Part shown: in pieces, positions 8,135-17,159 of the stretch
How positions within the stretch are numbered: position 1 is the first letter of the stretch
Layout of the letters: the number at the start of each line of letters is the position of its first letter
NCBI GenBank assembly: GCA_013822245.1
Contig: PNKE01000030.1
Coordinates: 1 to 64,000 of the forward strand
Direction: 5' to 3'
Source of the DNA: Candidatus Solibacter sp.
Lineage (GTDB): Bacteria; Acidobacteriota; Terriglobia; Bryobacterales; Bryobacteraceae
Length of the DNA stretch: 64,000 nucleotides
Program-made: the position numbers and the translations under genes
Notes under the pieces: model-generated
The model's input: the letters and a program-made list of their open reading frames with translations, nothing else
Told to the model about the DNA's origin: nothing
Database searches by the model: none

Positions 8135-10720
8135 ATGGTGCGGAGCCTTATCGCCATCGTGCTGGCATGCTTGTTGGCGCAATCCGCCGCCACGGGTCGT
8201 GCGCTGTCCAGCACAGCCCCTGGCCGGCCGGCCATCCTCTATCCGCTGGACGGATCCGTCTTCCCGCCCGAAATCACTGCCCCACTGATCGTCTGGCGCG
8301 ACCCTTCAGCCGCCGCATCCTACTTAATCAAGATTGAATTCGCCGGCGGCGGGGCGCCGGTTCAGTTCATCGCCGATGCTCAGCCTCAGGCTGCCGGCGA
8401 GATTGACGCGCGCGCAGTCGCGCCCACCAATCGTCCGCCTACGCTTCCACCGGCCTATCTGGGCGCCCTCTCCTGGCGGCCTCCTTCCGCCCTCTGGGAA
8501 GAGATCAAGCGGCGTTCCGCCGGAAGCCAGGCCACACTCACCGTCTCCTCCGCCACCGGCTCGGCCTTCACAGCCAAGCTCCGGTTCAGCACATCTCTGG
8601 ACCCGGTCAGCGCGCCCATCTTCTACCGCGACGTACCGCTGATGCCCTCAGAGACAAAGCAGGGCACCATCAAGCCGCTCGCCCCCGACGCCATCCGCCT
8701 GATCCAGTGGCGGCTGCGCGACATCTCGAAAAACGAAAGCCGGGTCGTCCTTGAATCGATGCCCACCTGCGCCAACTGCCACTCCTTCTCCGCCGACGGC
8801 AAGACCCTGGCCATGGATCTCGACGGCCCGGACTCGGACAAAGGCACGTACGCCATCTCGTCCATTGGCCCGAAAACCACCATCCGGCGCGAGGACGTCA
8901 TGACGTGGAACTCATTCGCGGGGCGTCCGGCGGGTTCCCGCACCATCGGCTTCATGTCCCAGATTTCGCCCGACGGACGGTTTGCCGTCAGCACACTCAA
9001 CGAAGAGGTCTATACCGCCAACTTCCGTGACTACAGGTTCCTCCAGGTCTTCTACCCGACGCGCGGGATACTTGGCATTTACAACCGGGCGGCCAGGCGG
9101 ATCGAGCCACTGCCCGGCGCCGGCGATCCGCGCTACGTCCACACAAATGCCGTCTGGAGCCCCGACGGCAGCTATCTTGTCTTCGCCCGCGCCCAGGCGC
9201 GCGACCCCTACCCGCCGGGCGGCCGCATGGCCGAATCCGCCGACGATCCAAACGAACTCCCCGTTCGCTACGACCTCTATCGCATCCCCTTCAATAACGG
9301 CCGCGGCGGGCGCGCCGAGCCCATCACCGGCGCGTCGAACAACGGAAAGAGCAATTCGTTTCCAAAGATCTCGCCCGACGGCCGCTGGATCGTCTTCGTC
9401 CAGAGCCGCAACGGCCAGCTTATGCGCCCCGACAGCGAACTGTTCATCGTCCCGGCGTCGGGCGGCAAGGCGCGCCGCATGAACTGCAACACGCCGTTGA
9501 TGAACTCCTGGCACAGCTTTTCGCCCAACGGCCGCTGGATGGTGTTCAGCTCGAAAAGCCTCTCGCCCTACACTCAGATGTTCCTCACCCACATCGACGA
9601 ACAGGGCAACGACTCGCCGGCGATCCTCATCGAAAACTCCACCGCCTCGAACCGCGCCGTCAACATCCCCGAGTTCGTCAACATTCCGCCCGATGGCCTT
9701 CTGAACATCGACGTCCCGGCCGCCGAGTTCTACCGCATCTACGACAAAGCCTCCGCGGCCAGCAGCGCCGGAGACTTCGCTTCCGCCGCCGCTCTCTGGC
9801 GATCCGCCCTGACTCTTGAGCCCGACGACCCCCGCGCCCACAACAATCTGGGCGTCGCCCTCTCCGGACTGAACCAGTTCGCCGAAGCCGAAACCGCACT
9901 CCGCCGGGCCATCGAATTGAAACCCGCCTACGCCGAGGCCCATTACAACCTCGGCGGCGTCCTCCACCGCACCGGCCGCACCGCCGAGGCCCTGGCCAGT
10001 TGGGAACACGCCCTTCGTCTGATGCCCGATTTCGCCGGCGGCGCGGCCCGGCAGGCCTCGGCTCTGGCCCAGACCGCTACGCCGGGCCGGGGCGCCGATG
10101 CCTGGCGCAAAACCCTCGTCTCGGCCTACAACGACCGCGGGGTCACCGCCGCCGTTCAGGGCAACGCCGCCGAAGCCGAATCAAACTTCCGCAAGGCCCT
10201 GGAAATCGACCCCGTCTTTCCTGAGTCCCACTACAACCTCGGCCGTGTCCTGGCATCCGCCGGCAGACTCGATGCCGCCGCCGATCACTGGCTCCGCGCC
10301 CTCGACTCGAAAACGGATTACCCCGATGCCCTGTTCTCCCTCGCCAGCCTCGAAGCCCAGCGCGGCCGCTGGGGCGAGTCGCTCAGGCGCTGGCTCGACG
10401 GCCTTCGCGCTCAGCCCGATTTCCTCCCGGCGCTCAAACAGGCCGCCTGGATCATGGCCACCGCTGCGGACGATTCGCTCCGCGATCCCGCCCGCGCCCT
10501 CCCGCTCGCGTTGCGCGCCTCCCAGCTTGCCCCGGCCGACCACCAGGCCCTCGACGCCCTCGCCGCCGCCTATGCCGCCGCCGGCCGTTTCAACGATGCC
10601 GCCGCCACGGCCCGCAAAGCCCTGGATATCGCCCCCGCCGCCGTGGCCGCATCCATCCGCCAGCGCCTGTCAACCTATGAATCCGGACGCGCCTGGCGCG
10701 AGCACGCCATCCGCCGCTGA
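8135..10720 (+). CDS. exported c-haem-motif / TolB-like propeller / TPR protein
   Basis: The 861-residue product starts with a signal peptide and an Ig-like region. A single CxxCH haem-binding motif follows (CANCH, residues 212-216, in a segment PTCANCHSFSADGK). Next come PD40/TolB-like propeller strands, recognisable by repeats such as QISPDGRFAV, VWSPDGSYLVFA, KISPDGRWIVFV and SFSPNGRWMVFS (about 270-480). From about 535 to the end there are tandem TPR repeats (PDDPRAHNNLGVALSGL, PAYAEAHYNLGGVLH). It likely acts in the periplasm as a scaffold that may bind one haem; the actual role is unknown. A TACAAT hexamer lies 11 bases before the ATG. Its stop codon touches that of the next, convergent gene with no base between. 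Confidence 0.75.
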   Translation: MVRSLIAIVLACLLAQSAATGRALSSTAPGRPAILYPLDGSVFPPEITAPLIVWRDPSAAASYLIKIEFAGGGAPVQFIADAQPQAAGEIDARAVAPTNRPPTLPPAYLGALSWRPPSALWEEIKRRSAGSQATLTVSSATGSAFTAKLRFSTSLDPVSAPIFYRDVPLMPSETKQGTIKPLAPDAIRLIQWRLRDISKNESRVVLESMPTCANCHSFSADGKTLAMDLDGPDSDKGTYAISSIGPKTTIRREDVMTWNSFAGRPAGSRTIGFMSQISPDGRFAVSTLNEEVYTANFRDYRFLQVFYPTRGILGIYNRAARRIEPLPGAGDPRYVHTNAVWSPDGSYLVFARAQARDPYPPGGRMAESADDPNELPVRYDLYRIPFNNGRGGRAEPITGASNNGKSNSFPKISPDGRWIVFVQSRNGQLMRPDSELFIVPASGGKARRMNCNTPLMNSWHSFSPNGRWMVFSSKSLSPYTQMFLTHIDEQGNDSPAILIENSTASNRAVNIPEFVNIPPDGLLNIDVPAAEFYRIYDKASAASSAGDFASAAALWRSALTLEPDDPRAHNNLGVALSGLNQFAEAETALRRAIELKPAYAEAHYNLGGVLHRTGRTAEALASWEHALRLMPDFAGGAARQASALAQTATPGRGADAWRKTLVSAYNDRGVTAAVQGNAAEAESNFRKALEIDPVFPESHYNLGRVLASAGRLDAAADHWLRALDSKTDYPDALFSLASLEAQRGRWGESLRRWLDGLRAQPDFLPALKQAAWIMATAADDSLRDPARALPLALRASQLAPADHQALDALAAAYAAAGRFNDAAATARKALDIAPAAVAASIRQRLSTYESGRAWREHAIRR

Positions 10721-11281
10721 TTACTTCTTGCTCTGCTCTGGCTTCGGAATCGTCCACAGGTGGATCTCGTCGCCCTCGATCTCGATTGTCTGTTCAGGCG
10801 CCCAGTCGCCCATGTTGTGGCTGTGCGACACCACCCGCGTCCCCGGCTTCAACTCCTTCAGCAGCTTCGGCCGCAGCTTCAGATTCACCCATGGCCACAG
10901 GTACAGCATCACGACGGTCGCCTTGCTGATATCGGCCTCGAACAGATCCTCGGCGCGAAATTCGATCCGGCTCTTCACCCCGGCCTTGGCCGCGTTCTCC
11001 CTCGATTCCTTGATCCGATCCGGATCGATGTCGATGCCCACGCCCCGCGCGCCAAACTCCTTCACGGCCCGGATGACAATCCGCCCGTCGCCGCAGCCCA
11101 AATCGTAGACCACATCGTTCGACGTCACTTTCGCCAGCTTCAACATCGCCAGCGTGATGATCTCCGTCGACGGCTCGTAGCGCACATCCGGCGCCCTCAG
11201 GCCTTGCTTGTCCTGGCCGCTGAGTCCCTCGAACACCGCCGGCACAACGATCGGCGCAATCAGCAAATCGCGTCTCTTCAT
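10721..11281 (-). CDS. class I SAM-dependent methyltransferase
   Basis: The product is 186 residues. Motif I, VVYDLGCGDGRIVIRA, is clear near residue 57, followed by the acidic residue of motif II in GVGIDIDPDRI and by a motif IV-like region VVMLYLWPW. This is the small methyltransferase type with a downstream LRPKLLKELKPGTRVVSHSHNMGDW segment; the acceptor substrate cannot be read. An N-terminal KRRDLLIAPIVV resembles a Tat-like or membrane-anchoring leader, which is odd for a methyltransferase. The gene lacks a clear ribosome site, and TAGAGT (minus strand, 11290-11295) lies eight bases before the ATG, so a leaderless transcript is possible. Confidence 0.75.
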   Translation of the reverse strand: MKRRDLLIAPIVVPAVFEGLSGQDKQGLRAPDVRYEPSTEIITLAMLKLAKVTSNDVVYDLGCGDGRIVIRAVKEFGARGVGIDIDPDRIKESRENAAKAGVKSRIEFRAEDLFEADISKATVVMLYLWPWVNLKLRPKLLKELKPGTRVVSHSHNMGDWAPEQTIEIEGDEIHLWTIPKPEQSKK

Positions 11282-11374
11282 GACCGATTACTCTACCATC
11301 CCCGCCCTTGCTTTCATCGGCGGTCCTGATAGACTTCGAGTCGTCCGATTCCGATCGATAAGGTTAGTCATCCC

Positions 11375-12196
11375 ATGAAACGATCTTCTCTCCTGCTTGC
11401 TGCACTGATGCTCGCCGTCTGCTCCGCGCCCGCCTTCGCCCAAGCCGACGGCTGGAAACTGGTCTGGGCCGACGAGTTCGATTCGCCCGGCGCGCCCGAC
11501 CCCGCCAAATGGACTTACGAAAAAGGCTTCGTCCGCAACCAGGAAGCCCAGTGGTACCAGCCAGCCAACGCCTGGATCGAAAACGGATTGTTGATCATCG
11601 AGGCCCGCCGCGAGCGCGTCAAAAACCCCAACTATGTCCCCGGCGGCGGCAACTGGAAGACCAGCCGCGAATTCGCCGAATACACCTCTGCCTCAATGAC
11701 CACCCGCGGCATCAAGGACTGGACCTACGGCCGCTTCGAAATGCGCGGCCGCATCGATACCCGCCCCGGCATCTGGCCCGCCTTCTGGACCGTCGGCTCC
11801 AAAGGCCGCTGGCCCTTCGCCGGCGAGATCGACATCATGGAGTATTACAAGGGCGACCTGCTCGCCAACCTCATCTGGGCTGGCCAGAAGGGCACAACGT
11901 CGTTCACGGTCAAGAAGCCCATCAAGAGCTTCGCCGACCCCGACTGGTCCTCCAAGTTCCACGTCTGGCGCATGGACTGGAACGAAAACCGCATGGTGAT
12001 CTCGGTCGACGGCGAAGTCCTCAACGACGCCGACCTCAACAAGACCTTCAATCCCGACGGCGCCAACCCTTACCGCCACGCCCACCACATCATCCTCAAC
12101 GTCGCCATCGGCGGCCAGGCCGGCGGCGACCCCTCAGCGACGGCGTTCCCCTCGCGCATGGAAGTCGATTACGTCCGTGTCTATCAGAAACAGTGA
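11375..12196 (+). CDS. GH16 family endo-beta-glucanase-like protein
   Basis: This 273-residue secreted glycoside hydrolase has a signal peptide (MKRSSLLLAALMLAVCSAPA) followed by one GH16 jelly-roll domain covering almost the whole protein. The catalytic signature EIDIMEY is present: E151 is the expected nucleophile, D153 the helper and E156 the acid/base. WPAFW before it and MDWNENRMVISVDGE after it are typical of the laminarinase-like branch. It probably cleaves beta-1,3 or mixed-linkage glucans outside the cell. It ends nine bases from the convergent GH20-like gene. Confidence 0.88.
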   Translation: MKRSSLLLAALMLAVCSAPAFAQADGWKLVWADEFDSPGAPDPAKWTYEKGFVRNQEAQWYQPANAWIENGLLIIEARRERVKNPNYVPGGGNWKTSREFAEYTSASMTTRGIKDWTYGRFEMRGRIDTRPGIWPAFWTVGSKGRWPFAGEIDIMEYYKGDLLANLIWAGQKGTTSFTVKKPIKSFADPDWSSKFHVWRMDWNENRMVISVDGEVLNDADLNKTFNPDGANPYRHAHHIILNVAIGGQAGGDPSATAFPSRMEVDYVRVYQKQ

Positions 12197-12205
12197 ACCG
12201 CGCGC

Positions 12206-13267
12206 CTACTGCGTCCTGCGCAGTTCGCGGAACAGTTCCTTGAAACACAGCACCGCTTCAGCGGCCGGGGTCCGGATCTCGCCCTCGCCAAAGTAGGCTC
12301 GCGCAAACGGTCCGAACCCGGTCCACGTCGTCTGCAGCATGCCCAGATACCGCTCGCCGGTGTCCTTCGCCGCCGCCGCCTTGGCCATGCGCATCTGGTC
12401 GAGCTGCCGCAGCGCCACGCCCGGCTTGCGCCACGGCGACGAAACGACGCGATACCCGTTCAACGCAAACAACGCCGCCGTCGGGTGCGCGGCCTCGTAG
12501 TGCCAGTCGGCGATGATGACGTCTTTCGGCAGCATGTGGATCGCCGGCGCGGTGCCGTTCGTGCTCGCCTCCCACTTGCCGATGCCGGTCACGTTGCCGT
12601 CGATCAGCCGGTCGCCCCAGATCCACAGCGTGCGCCCTTTCGCCGCCAGGTGGTCGCGGATCTTCTTCACTTCGCCGGCGAAAAGCTCCGCCTTGTTGGC
12701 GCCCTTGCAGCGCGGGCAAACATCTTCGCCGAGCAGAAACACCTCGTCCATGCCGGCATGGAAATCGGTCGCGCCCGTAACGTCCATCACCTCGTCGATC
12801 AGGTCGAACATCACCGCGTGAACCCCTGGGTGTCTCGGGCAATAGCTCCGGCAGTAGATGTCCTTGTTCTCCGGATACAGGCCCGGCGTCTCGTCAAACT
12901 CCGGATGCACGGTGAGCAGCTTGAACGTCTTCTTCGCCCACGACTGGTGCCCCAGCATGTTGATCATCGGGATGAGCTGAATCCCATTCGCCTTCGCCGC
13001 CGCGGCCAGTTGTTCCAGTTGCGCCCGGCTCAGCGCGTCGTCGTCCACCAGCGCCGGACGCCGCGTGAACCGGTAGCGGTAGTTGATCTCCAGGATGAGC
13101 GTGTTCACGCCCTCTTTCGGCAGCGCCTCATTGATGAACCGCAGCGCCAGCGGGATCTCGTCCGGCTTCGGCGCGGCCAGATGAATCCCTTTCACCGCGA
13201 GGGTCTGCGCGCCCAGCGCGGCGCAAACCAACCATGTGCCGATCAGCAACAACCATGCGCGTTTCAT
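12206..13267 (-). CDS. exported GH20-like glycosidase domain protein
   Basis: A 353-residue exported protein with a beta/alpha-barrel resembling the catalytic domain of family 20 beta-N-acetylhexosaminidases. The segment TDFHAGMDEVFLLG carries the adjacent Asp-Glu pair (D174, E175) expected for substrate-assisted catalysis. Earlier strands NTLILEINYRYRF and IQLIPMINMLGHQSW match the barrel entry strands. A C-P-R-C pair (VCPRCKG) after the catalytic loop and a CRSYCP segment may bind metal or form a disulfide. The N-terminal GH20b domain of true hexosaminidases is missing, so substrate specificity is uncertain. I chose the ATG at 13267, which starts the signal peptide; TAGATT lies seven bases before it. 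Confidence 0.7.
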   Translation of the reverse strand: MKRAWLLLIGTWLVCAALGAQTLAVKGIHLAAPKPDEIPLALRFINEALPKEGVNTLILEINYRYRFTRRPALVDDDALSRAQLEQLAAAAKANGIQLIPMINMLGHQSWAKKTFKLLTVHPEFDETPGLYPENKDIYCRSYCPRHPGVHAVMFDLIDEVMDVTGATDFHAGMDEVFLLGEDVCPRCKGANKAELFAGEVKKIRDHLAAKGRTLWIWGDRLIDGNVTGIGKWEASTNGTAPAIHMLPKDVIIADWHYEAAHPTAALFALNGYRVVSSPWRKPGVALRQLDQMRMAKAAAAKDTGERYLGMLQTTWTGFGPFARAYFGEGEIRTPAAEAVLCFKELFRELRRTQ

Positions 13268-13379
13268 GCGCGCCAATCTATCACGTTCGCCGGCCGCGCG
13301 GAGCCGCAATCTCGCAGAGTGTTGATGGAATCGCTGACAGTGCACTCTCTGCTTTGGGAGTGAGATCAATGACCCCGGG

Positions 13380-14222
13380 TCACCCACACTGGAACACGAG
13401 CCAGCAGGACTCGAAATTGAGCTGCGCCAGATCCTGCCTTCGAATCATGAAGTACAATCGCCCCATATCGCCCCACATCATCGCCGCGGATTCATCGGAA
13501 TCGACTTGCAGCAATAGTTCCCAATCGCCAGCACCCTCCCACAGCCCAAGTTCCTTGGCTTGTTCGTAGCCGCCGGGCGTACCGGCATCGATGCCATTGG
13601 AAACGATCTGTGCCTGCAGTTTCGGATCGTCTTGAATCGATTCAGGGTGCCCGCCGATCCGATGCCCTGTAGGTGGCACCTTCTGTCGCCAAGCCTCCAG
13701 CAAGGTGAAGTACTGATCTCGCTCCTCCTGGCTAAGACCAAGCGTTGCCAAGAGCGGGTCCTCATAGTCGGGCAGTGAGGCGACAGCAGTTGTGGCATCC
13801 AACTGGACGCCCCGAAAGCGCATCTCTTCCTCAACGTCATCCGGATAATCTCGAAGAGGGGACTCGGAGAGTCTATACGCTGTGCAGAAGACCTTCGCGC
13901 TCCCCCGGTCCTGTGGTCTGAATCCCCATGCCTCGCCCCCTCCTTCATAGAAAAAGTGCAAGGAGCCTTCCCGCGGCAATCCTAACTCCTTGGCTTGCGG
14001 GATGGCGGCCAAATCCAATTGGGCGACAAAAGGCAAAGACCGTCCATGCCAATTTGGCCAAACCAATTCGGGCGGCAGATTCGGACGCCCACCGAGCCTG
14101 GTGCATGCCGCTTCCGTCTCTGCAACTGGAGTTAGGAACACGGTGGGCCGCACCGCCGCTTCGACGATATCTGCGATTCTGGCGAGCCCGCAGTCGGTCA
14201 AAAGGTCACGGATAGTCACCAC
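13380..14222 (-). CDS. DUF1963 (YwqG-like) protein
   Basis: The 280-residue cytoplasmic protein matches the YwqG/DUF1963 family of unknown function. The diagnostic features are the early TRLGGRPNLPPELVWPNW block, the SLPFVAQLDLAAIP strand, GSLHFFYE, the GHRIGGHPESIQDDP motif and the terminal GDMGRLYFMIRRQDL region. These proteins form a beta-rich fold often encoded near toxins or immunity genes, but no such partner is evident here. The start is a GTG at 14222; TATCAT lies eight bases before it and there is no ribosome-binding site, which suggests a leaderless message. GC content is lower than in neighbouring genes, so recent acquisition is possible. Confidence 0.82.
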   Translation of the reverse strand: MVTIRDLLTDCGLARIADIVEAAVRPTVFLTPVAETEAACTRLGGRPNLPPELVWPNWHGRSLPFVAQLDLAAIPQAKELGLPREGSLHFFYEGGGEAWGFRPQDRGSAKVFCTAYRLSESPLRDYPDDVEEEMRFRGVQLDATTAVASLPDYEDPLLATLGLSQEERDQYFTLLEAWRQKVPPTGHRIGGHPESIQDDPKLQAQIVSNGIDAGTPGGYEQAKELGLWEGAGDWELLLQVDSDESAAMMWGDMGRLYFMIRRQDLAQLNFESCWLVFQCG

Positions 14223-14339
14223 GGAAAGTCATGATATCACGACCATCCGGCTGAAGAGTTGCCACCGTAACAGGAACTCCCGGGCTGTTTGTTGACCCTT
14301 ACACGAAGATGCCTTCGGGAGCAGTTAATGCCTTGCCTG

Positions 14340-15770
14340 CTACTTTGCCGTCTCCATCATGAACAGCGCCTGGAACAGCTCGATGCCGTTCCAGAAGTCC
14401 TTCAGCCGCAGGTTTTCGTTCGCCGCGTGCTGGTTGTTGTCGTGATTGACGGTCGGCACGCCGATCATCGGCGCTTTCACCACATCCTCGATGATCGCCA
14501 GCGGAACCGATCCGCCGAGCGTCGGCAGCAGCACCACATCCGGCCTCAGCCTCTTCACGGCAGCGATCACCTCGCGCGATTCCGCCAGGTCCATCGACGT
14601 CCTCACCGCCCGGTAGCCCGCATCCGACACCTTCATCGTCGCGATCCGTGCATGTTTCAACCGCTCCTCCGGCGCCGGCTCCCGATCCAGCACCACGAAC
14701 CCGCGCCCCGCGACATGCTTTTTCAGCAACTCGATCATCCGCGCCGGATCGTTGCCCTTCACCAGCCGGATATCGATGGAGACCGTCGCCTCAGACGGCA
14801 CCACGTTGCGCGACTCCTCGCCCACGCCCGCCGACCTTACGCCCCGGATGTTCAACGACGGCCGGTTGATCACCTCCAGCACCCCGCGGCCTTCGGTCCT
14901 CGCCAGCCCGAGCTCTTTCATCAGCATGGCGTCAATGTCCGGCGCCGCGGCCAGTGCCCGCTTCTCGGTCTCCGACAGCGGCTCGATCCCGTCGTAGAAA
15001 CCGTCGATGAGCACCTGCCCGTTCTCATCCCGCATCGACGCGATCAGGTGCGCCAGCATCACGGCCGGGTTCGGCGACCAGTTGCCGTAGTGGCCCGAAT
15101 GCAACTCCCGCGCCGCGCCATGGACCGTCAGGTTCAGACCCACCACGCCGCGCGCGCCGAAATAAATCTGCTGCCTGCGGGTCTGATGCACCGGCCCGTC
15201 GCAGATCAGCCAGTAATCGCCGCTCACTAGCCGCCGGTTCGCCGCCAGGATCTGTCCCAGATGTGCCGATCCGGCCTCCTCCTCGCCCTCAAACACAAAC
15301 TTCAGATTCACCGACGGCTTCAGGTTGAACTGTTTCATCCCGTCCAGCGCCGCCAGCATCGCCATGATCGGCGCCTTGTCGTCGGCCGATGACCTCGCAT
15401 ACAGCCGCGTCTCCGGATCCATCGGACTGCCGCCCCGCATCGACGGCTCCCACGGCGGGCTGCCCTTCCACTGCCTGGCGTCCGCCGGTTGCCCGTCGTA
15501 ATGGGCGTAGAGCACGACAGTTCGTTTGGCGCCCGGCGCCGTCAGTTCCCCGTAGACCACCGGCGGCGCCCCAGCCGCTTCCAGCAACTGGCTCTTAATG
15601 CCGCGCCGCTCCATCGCCTGTTTGAGCCACTCGGCATTGCGCCGGATGTTCGGCCCGTCCGAGGCCACGTTCGGAATCGACAGGAATCCCTGAAATTCCA
15701 TCAGGATCGCGCCCCGGTCCTGGGCGCACAACTGCGCCGCGATCAACAGCAAAGCCAGCCTGGTTGTCAT
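14340..15770 (-). CDS. exported M20/M25/M40-family metallopeptidase
   Basis: The 476-residue enzyme has a signal peptide (MTTRLALLLIAAQLCAQ) and a two-domain M20 fold. Metal ligands are visible in VVLYAHYDGQP, SSADDKAPIMAML and FEGEEEAGSAH, the last containing the catalytic Glu pair. The dimerisation domain lies around residues 210-360. It probably hydrolyses dipeptides or small peptides in the periplasm. I chose the ATG at 15770 because the signal peptide starts there; a longer upstream frame overlaps the preceding gene. It is the last gene of a minus-strand run after ruvX, mltG and a hypothetical gene, five bases from the latter. Confidence 0.85.
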   Translation of the reverse strand: MTTRLALLLIAAQLCAQDRGAILMEFQGFLSIPNVASDGPNIRRNAEWLKQAMERRGIKSQLLEAAGAPPVVYGELTAPGAKRTVVLYAHYDGQPADARQWKGSPPWEPSMRGGSPMDPETRLYARSSADDKAPIMAMLAALDGMKQFNLKPSVNLKFVFEGEEEAGSAHLGQILAANRRLVSGDYWLICDGPVHQTRRQQIYFGARGVVGLNLTVHGAARELHSGHYGNWSPNPAVMLAHLIASMRDENGQVLIDGFYDGIEPLSETEKRALAAAPDIDAMLMKELGLARTEGRGVLEVINRPSLNIRGVRSAGVGEESRNVVPSEATVSIDIRLVKGNDPARMIELLKKHVAGRGFVVLDREPAPEERLKHARIATMKVSDAGYRAVRTSMDLAESREVIAAVKRLRPDVVLLPTLGGSVPLAIIEDVVKAPMIGVPTVNHDNNQHAANENLRLKDFWNGIELFQALFMMETAK

Positions 15771-15775
15771 TTGAA

Positions 15776-16240
15776 CTATTCTGACTGATCCGCTCCGCTT
15801 CCCGCCGCCCGCATCGCCAGCCGCAGATTCAACCACCCGGCAAACAGCGGCGGATTCTCGATCCATGTCGAGATCCACAGCAGCATCTCCTGTTTCTCTT
15901 TCCGCCTCTCCTTATCCAGTTTTTTGCTGGCCGCCGCGAACCGTGCATGGCGCTTCGATTCCATCACCATGGCCCGCATCTCCGCCCGCTCCGGCTTTGC
16001 CGCCGTCTGGTACATCGCCGCCAGTTGCAGTAATGTCCGTGCCAGGTCTTCGAGCGTCGATTGATTGATGCCCTCGACCATCGGGTCCAGCCGGTATCCG
16101 CTTTCCATCAGCGCGTGCCGGAACGTGTGGCCGCTCACCTCGCCCACTTCGCGCCTGATCGCCTCGGCCGTTGCGCGGTCCACCAGCGCCGGCTTGCGGG
16201 CCTCCAGCCAGCCGAGGATGGCTTGCCTAGCGCGTCGCAC
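15776..16240 (-). CDS. hypothetical helical protein
   Basis: I do not recognise this 154-residue protein. It is helix-rich and strongly charged, with an arginine-rich start (MRRARQAILGWLEARKPALVDRA), a central EDLARTLLQLAAMYQT helix and a lysine-rich segment (SKKLDKERRKEKQEML). No signal peptide or membrane segment is visible. Its start lies inside the end of mltG, overlapping by 14 bases, and a peptidase gene follows after five bases. It is therefore probably a genuine member of that transcription unit. Confidence 0.6.
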   Translation of the reverse strand: MRRARQAILGWLEARKPALVDRATAEAIRREVGEVSGHTFRHALMESGYRLDPMVEGINQSTLEDLARTLLQLAAMYQTAAKPERAEMRAMVMESKRHARFAAASKKLDKERRKEKQEMLLWISTWIENPPLFAGWLNLRLAMRAAGSGADQSE

Positions 16241-17159
16241 GGCGGTATGCCGCCACGGCCTTCTCGTGGGCGGCGAAGGTCTCGGAGAACACGTGCGTCC
16301 CGCTTCCGTCCGGTGCGGCGACGAAGTAAATCGCTTTGGTCTGTTCCGGCTTCAACGCCGCTCTGAGAGACGCCTCGCCCGGATTCGCGATCGGGCCCGG
16401 CGGCAGTCCCGGATGCATATACGTGTTGTACAGGTTCCGGCTCGCCAGGTCAGACTTGTAGATCGTCCCCCGCCACCGCCCGTCCAGCCTCGCGGCGTAC
16501 TCCACCGTCGGGTCCGCGTCCAGTTTCATGCCGATCTTCAGCCGGTTCGCGTAGACCCCGGCGATCCGCGCCCGCTCGCCTTCAAGCACCGCCTCCTTTT
16601 CCACCAGCGACGCCAGGATCACCGTCTCCCGGCTCGGCGCGCCTTTGGCGATCCTGCGCCAGACCTGATCGAACTGCGCCCGCATCGTCCCGCGGATCTG
16701 CTTCGGTGTAGCCGACCTCATGAACTTGTAGGTGGACGGGAACAGATATCCCTCATCTTCCCTGGCTTCCTCGATGAACGCCTCGGCGCTGGCCAGGCCC
16801 TGACGCTCCAACTCCTCGCCGATGTCGAACACGTCCGATCCCTCCGGCACAACCAGTTCGACATAGTGAACGTCGCCGCGCGCCATCCGCGACAACACCT
16901 CGGATGGCGTCGCCGCTTCCGCAAACCTGTATTCGCCCGCCTGCGGACCCGCCGGCGGCCGCAGCACCCGCGCCAGGGCGAACAGGCTCCAATGCCGGAT
17001 CACCCCGGCAAGCGCCAGCCGTTTGCCGATCTCCAGCGACGATGTCCCCCTCGGGATCTCGACGAAAACCGGCTCGCCGAACCCCTTGTAGCGGTCGATG
17101 TGGACCATCCCCGCAACCATTGCGCCAACCAGTCCCGCCGCCGCCAGAAACCGTTTCAT
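16227..17159 (-). CDS. mltG: endolytic murein transglycosylase MltG
   Basis: The 310-residue inner-membrane protein cleaves nascent glycan strands and thereby limits peptidoglycan chain length. One N-terminal membrane segment (MKRFLAAAGLVGAMVAGMV) precedes a LysM-like region (FVEIPRGTSSLEIGKRL) and the YceG/MltG catalytic domain. The catalytic Glu is E187 in ILASLVEKEA; the conserved ANRLKIGMKLDADPTVEYA and YNTYMHPGLPPGPIANPG blocks are intact. The ATG at 17159 shares one base with the ruvX stop. Co-location of ruvX and mltG is common in bacteria. Confidence 0.93.
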   Translation of the reverse strand: MKRFLAAAGLVGAMVAGMVHIDRYKGFGEPVFVEIPRGTSSLEIGKRLALAGVIRHWSLFALARVLRPPAGPQAGEYRFAEAATPSEVLSRMARGDVHYVELVVPEGSDVFDIGEELERQGLASAEAFIEEAREDEGYLFPSTYKFMRSATPKQIRGTMRAQFDQVWRRIAKGAPSRETVILASLVEKEAVLEGERARIAGVYANRLKIGMKLDADPTVEYAARLDGRWRGTIYKSDLASRNLYNTYMHPGLPPGPIANPGEASLRAALKPEQTKAIYFVAAPDGSGTHVFSETFAAHEKAVAAYRRATR

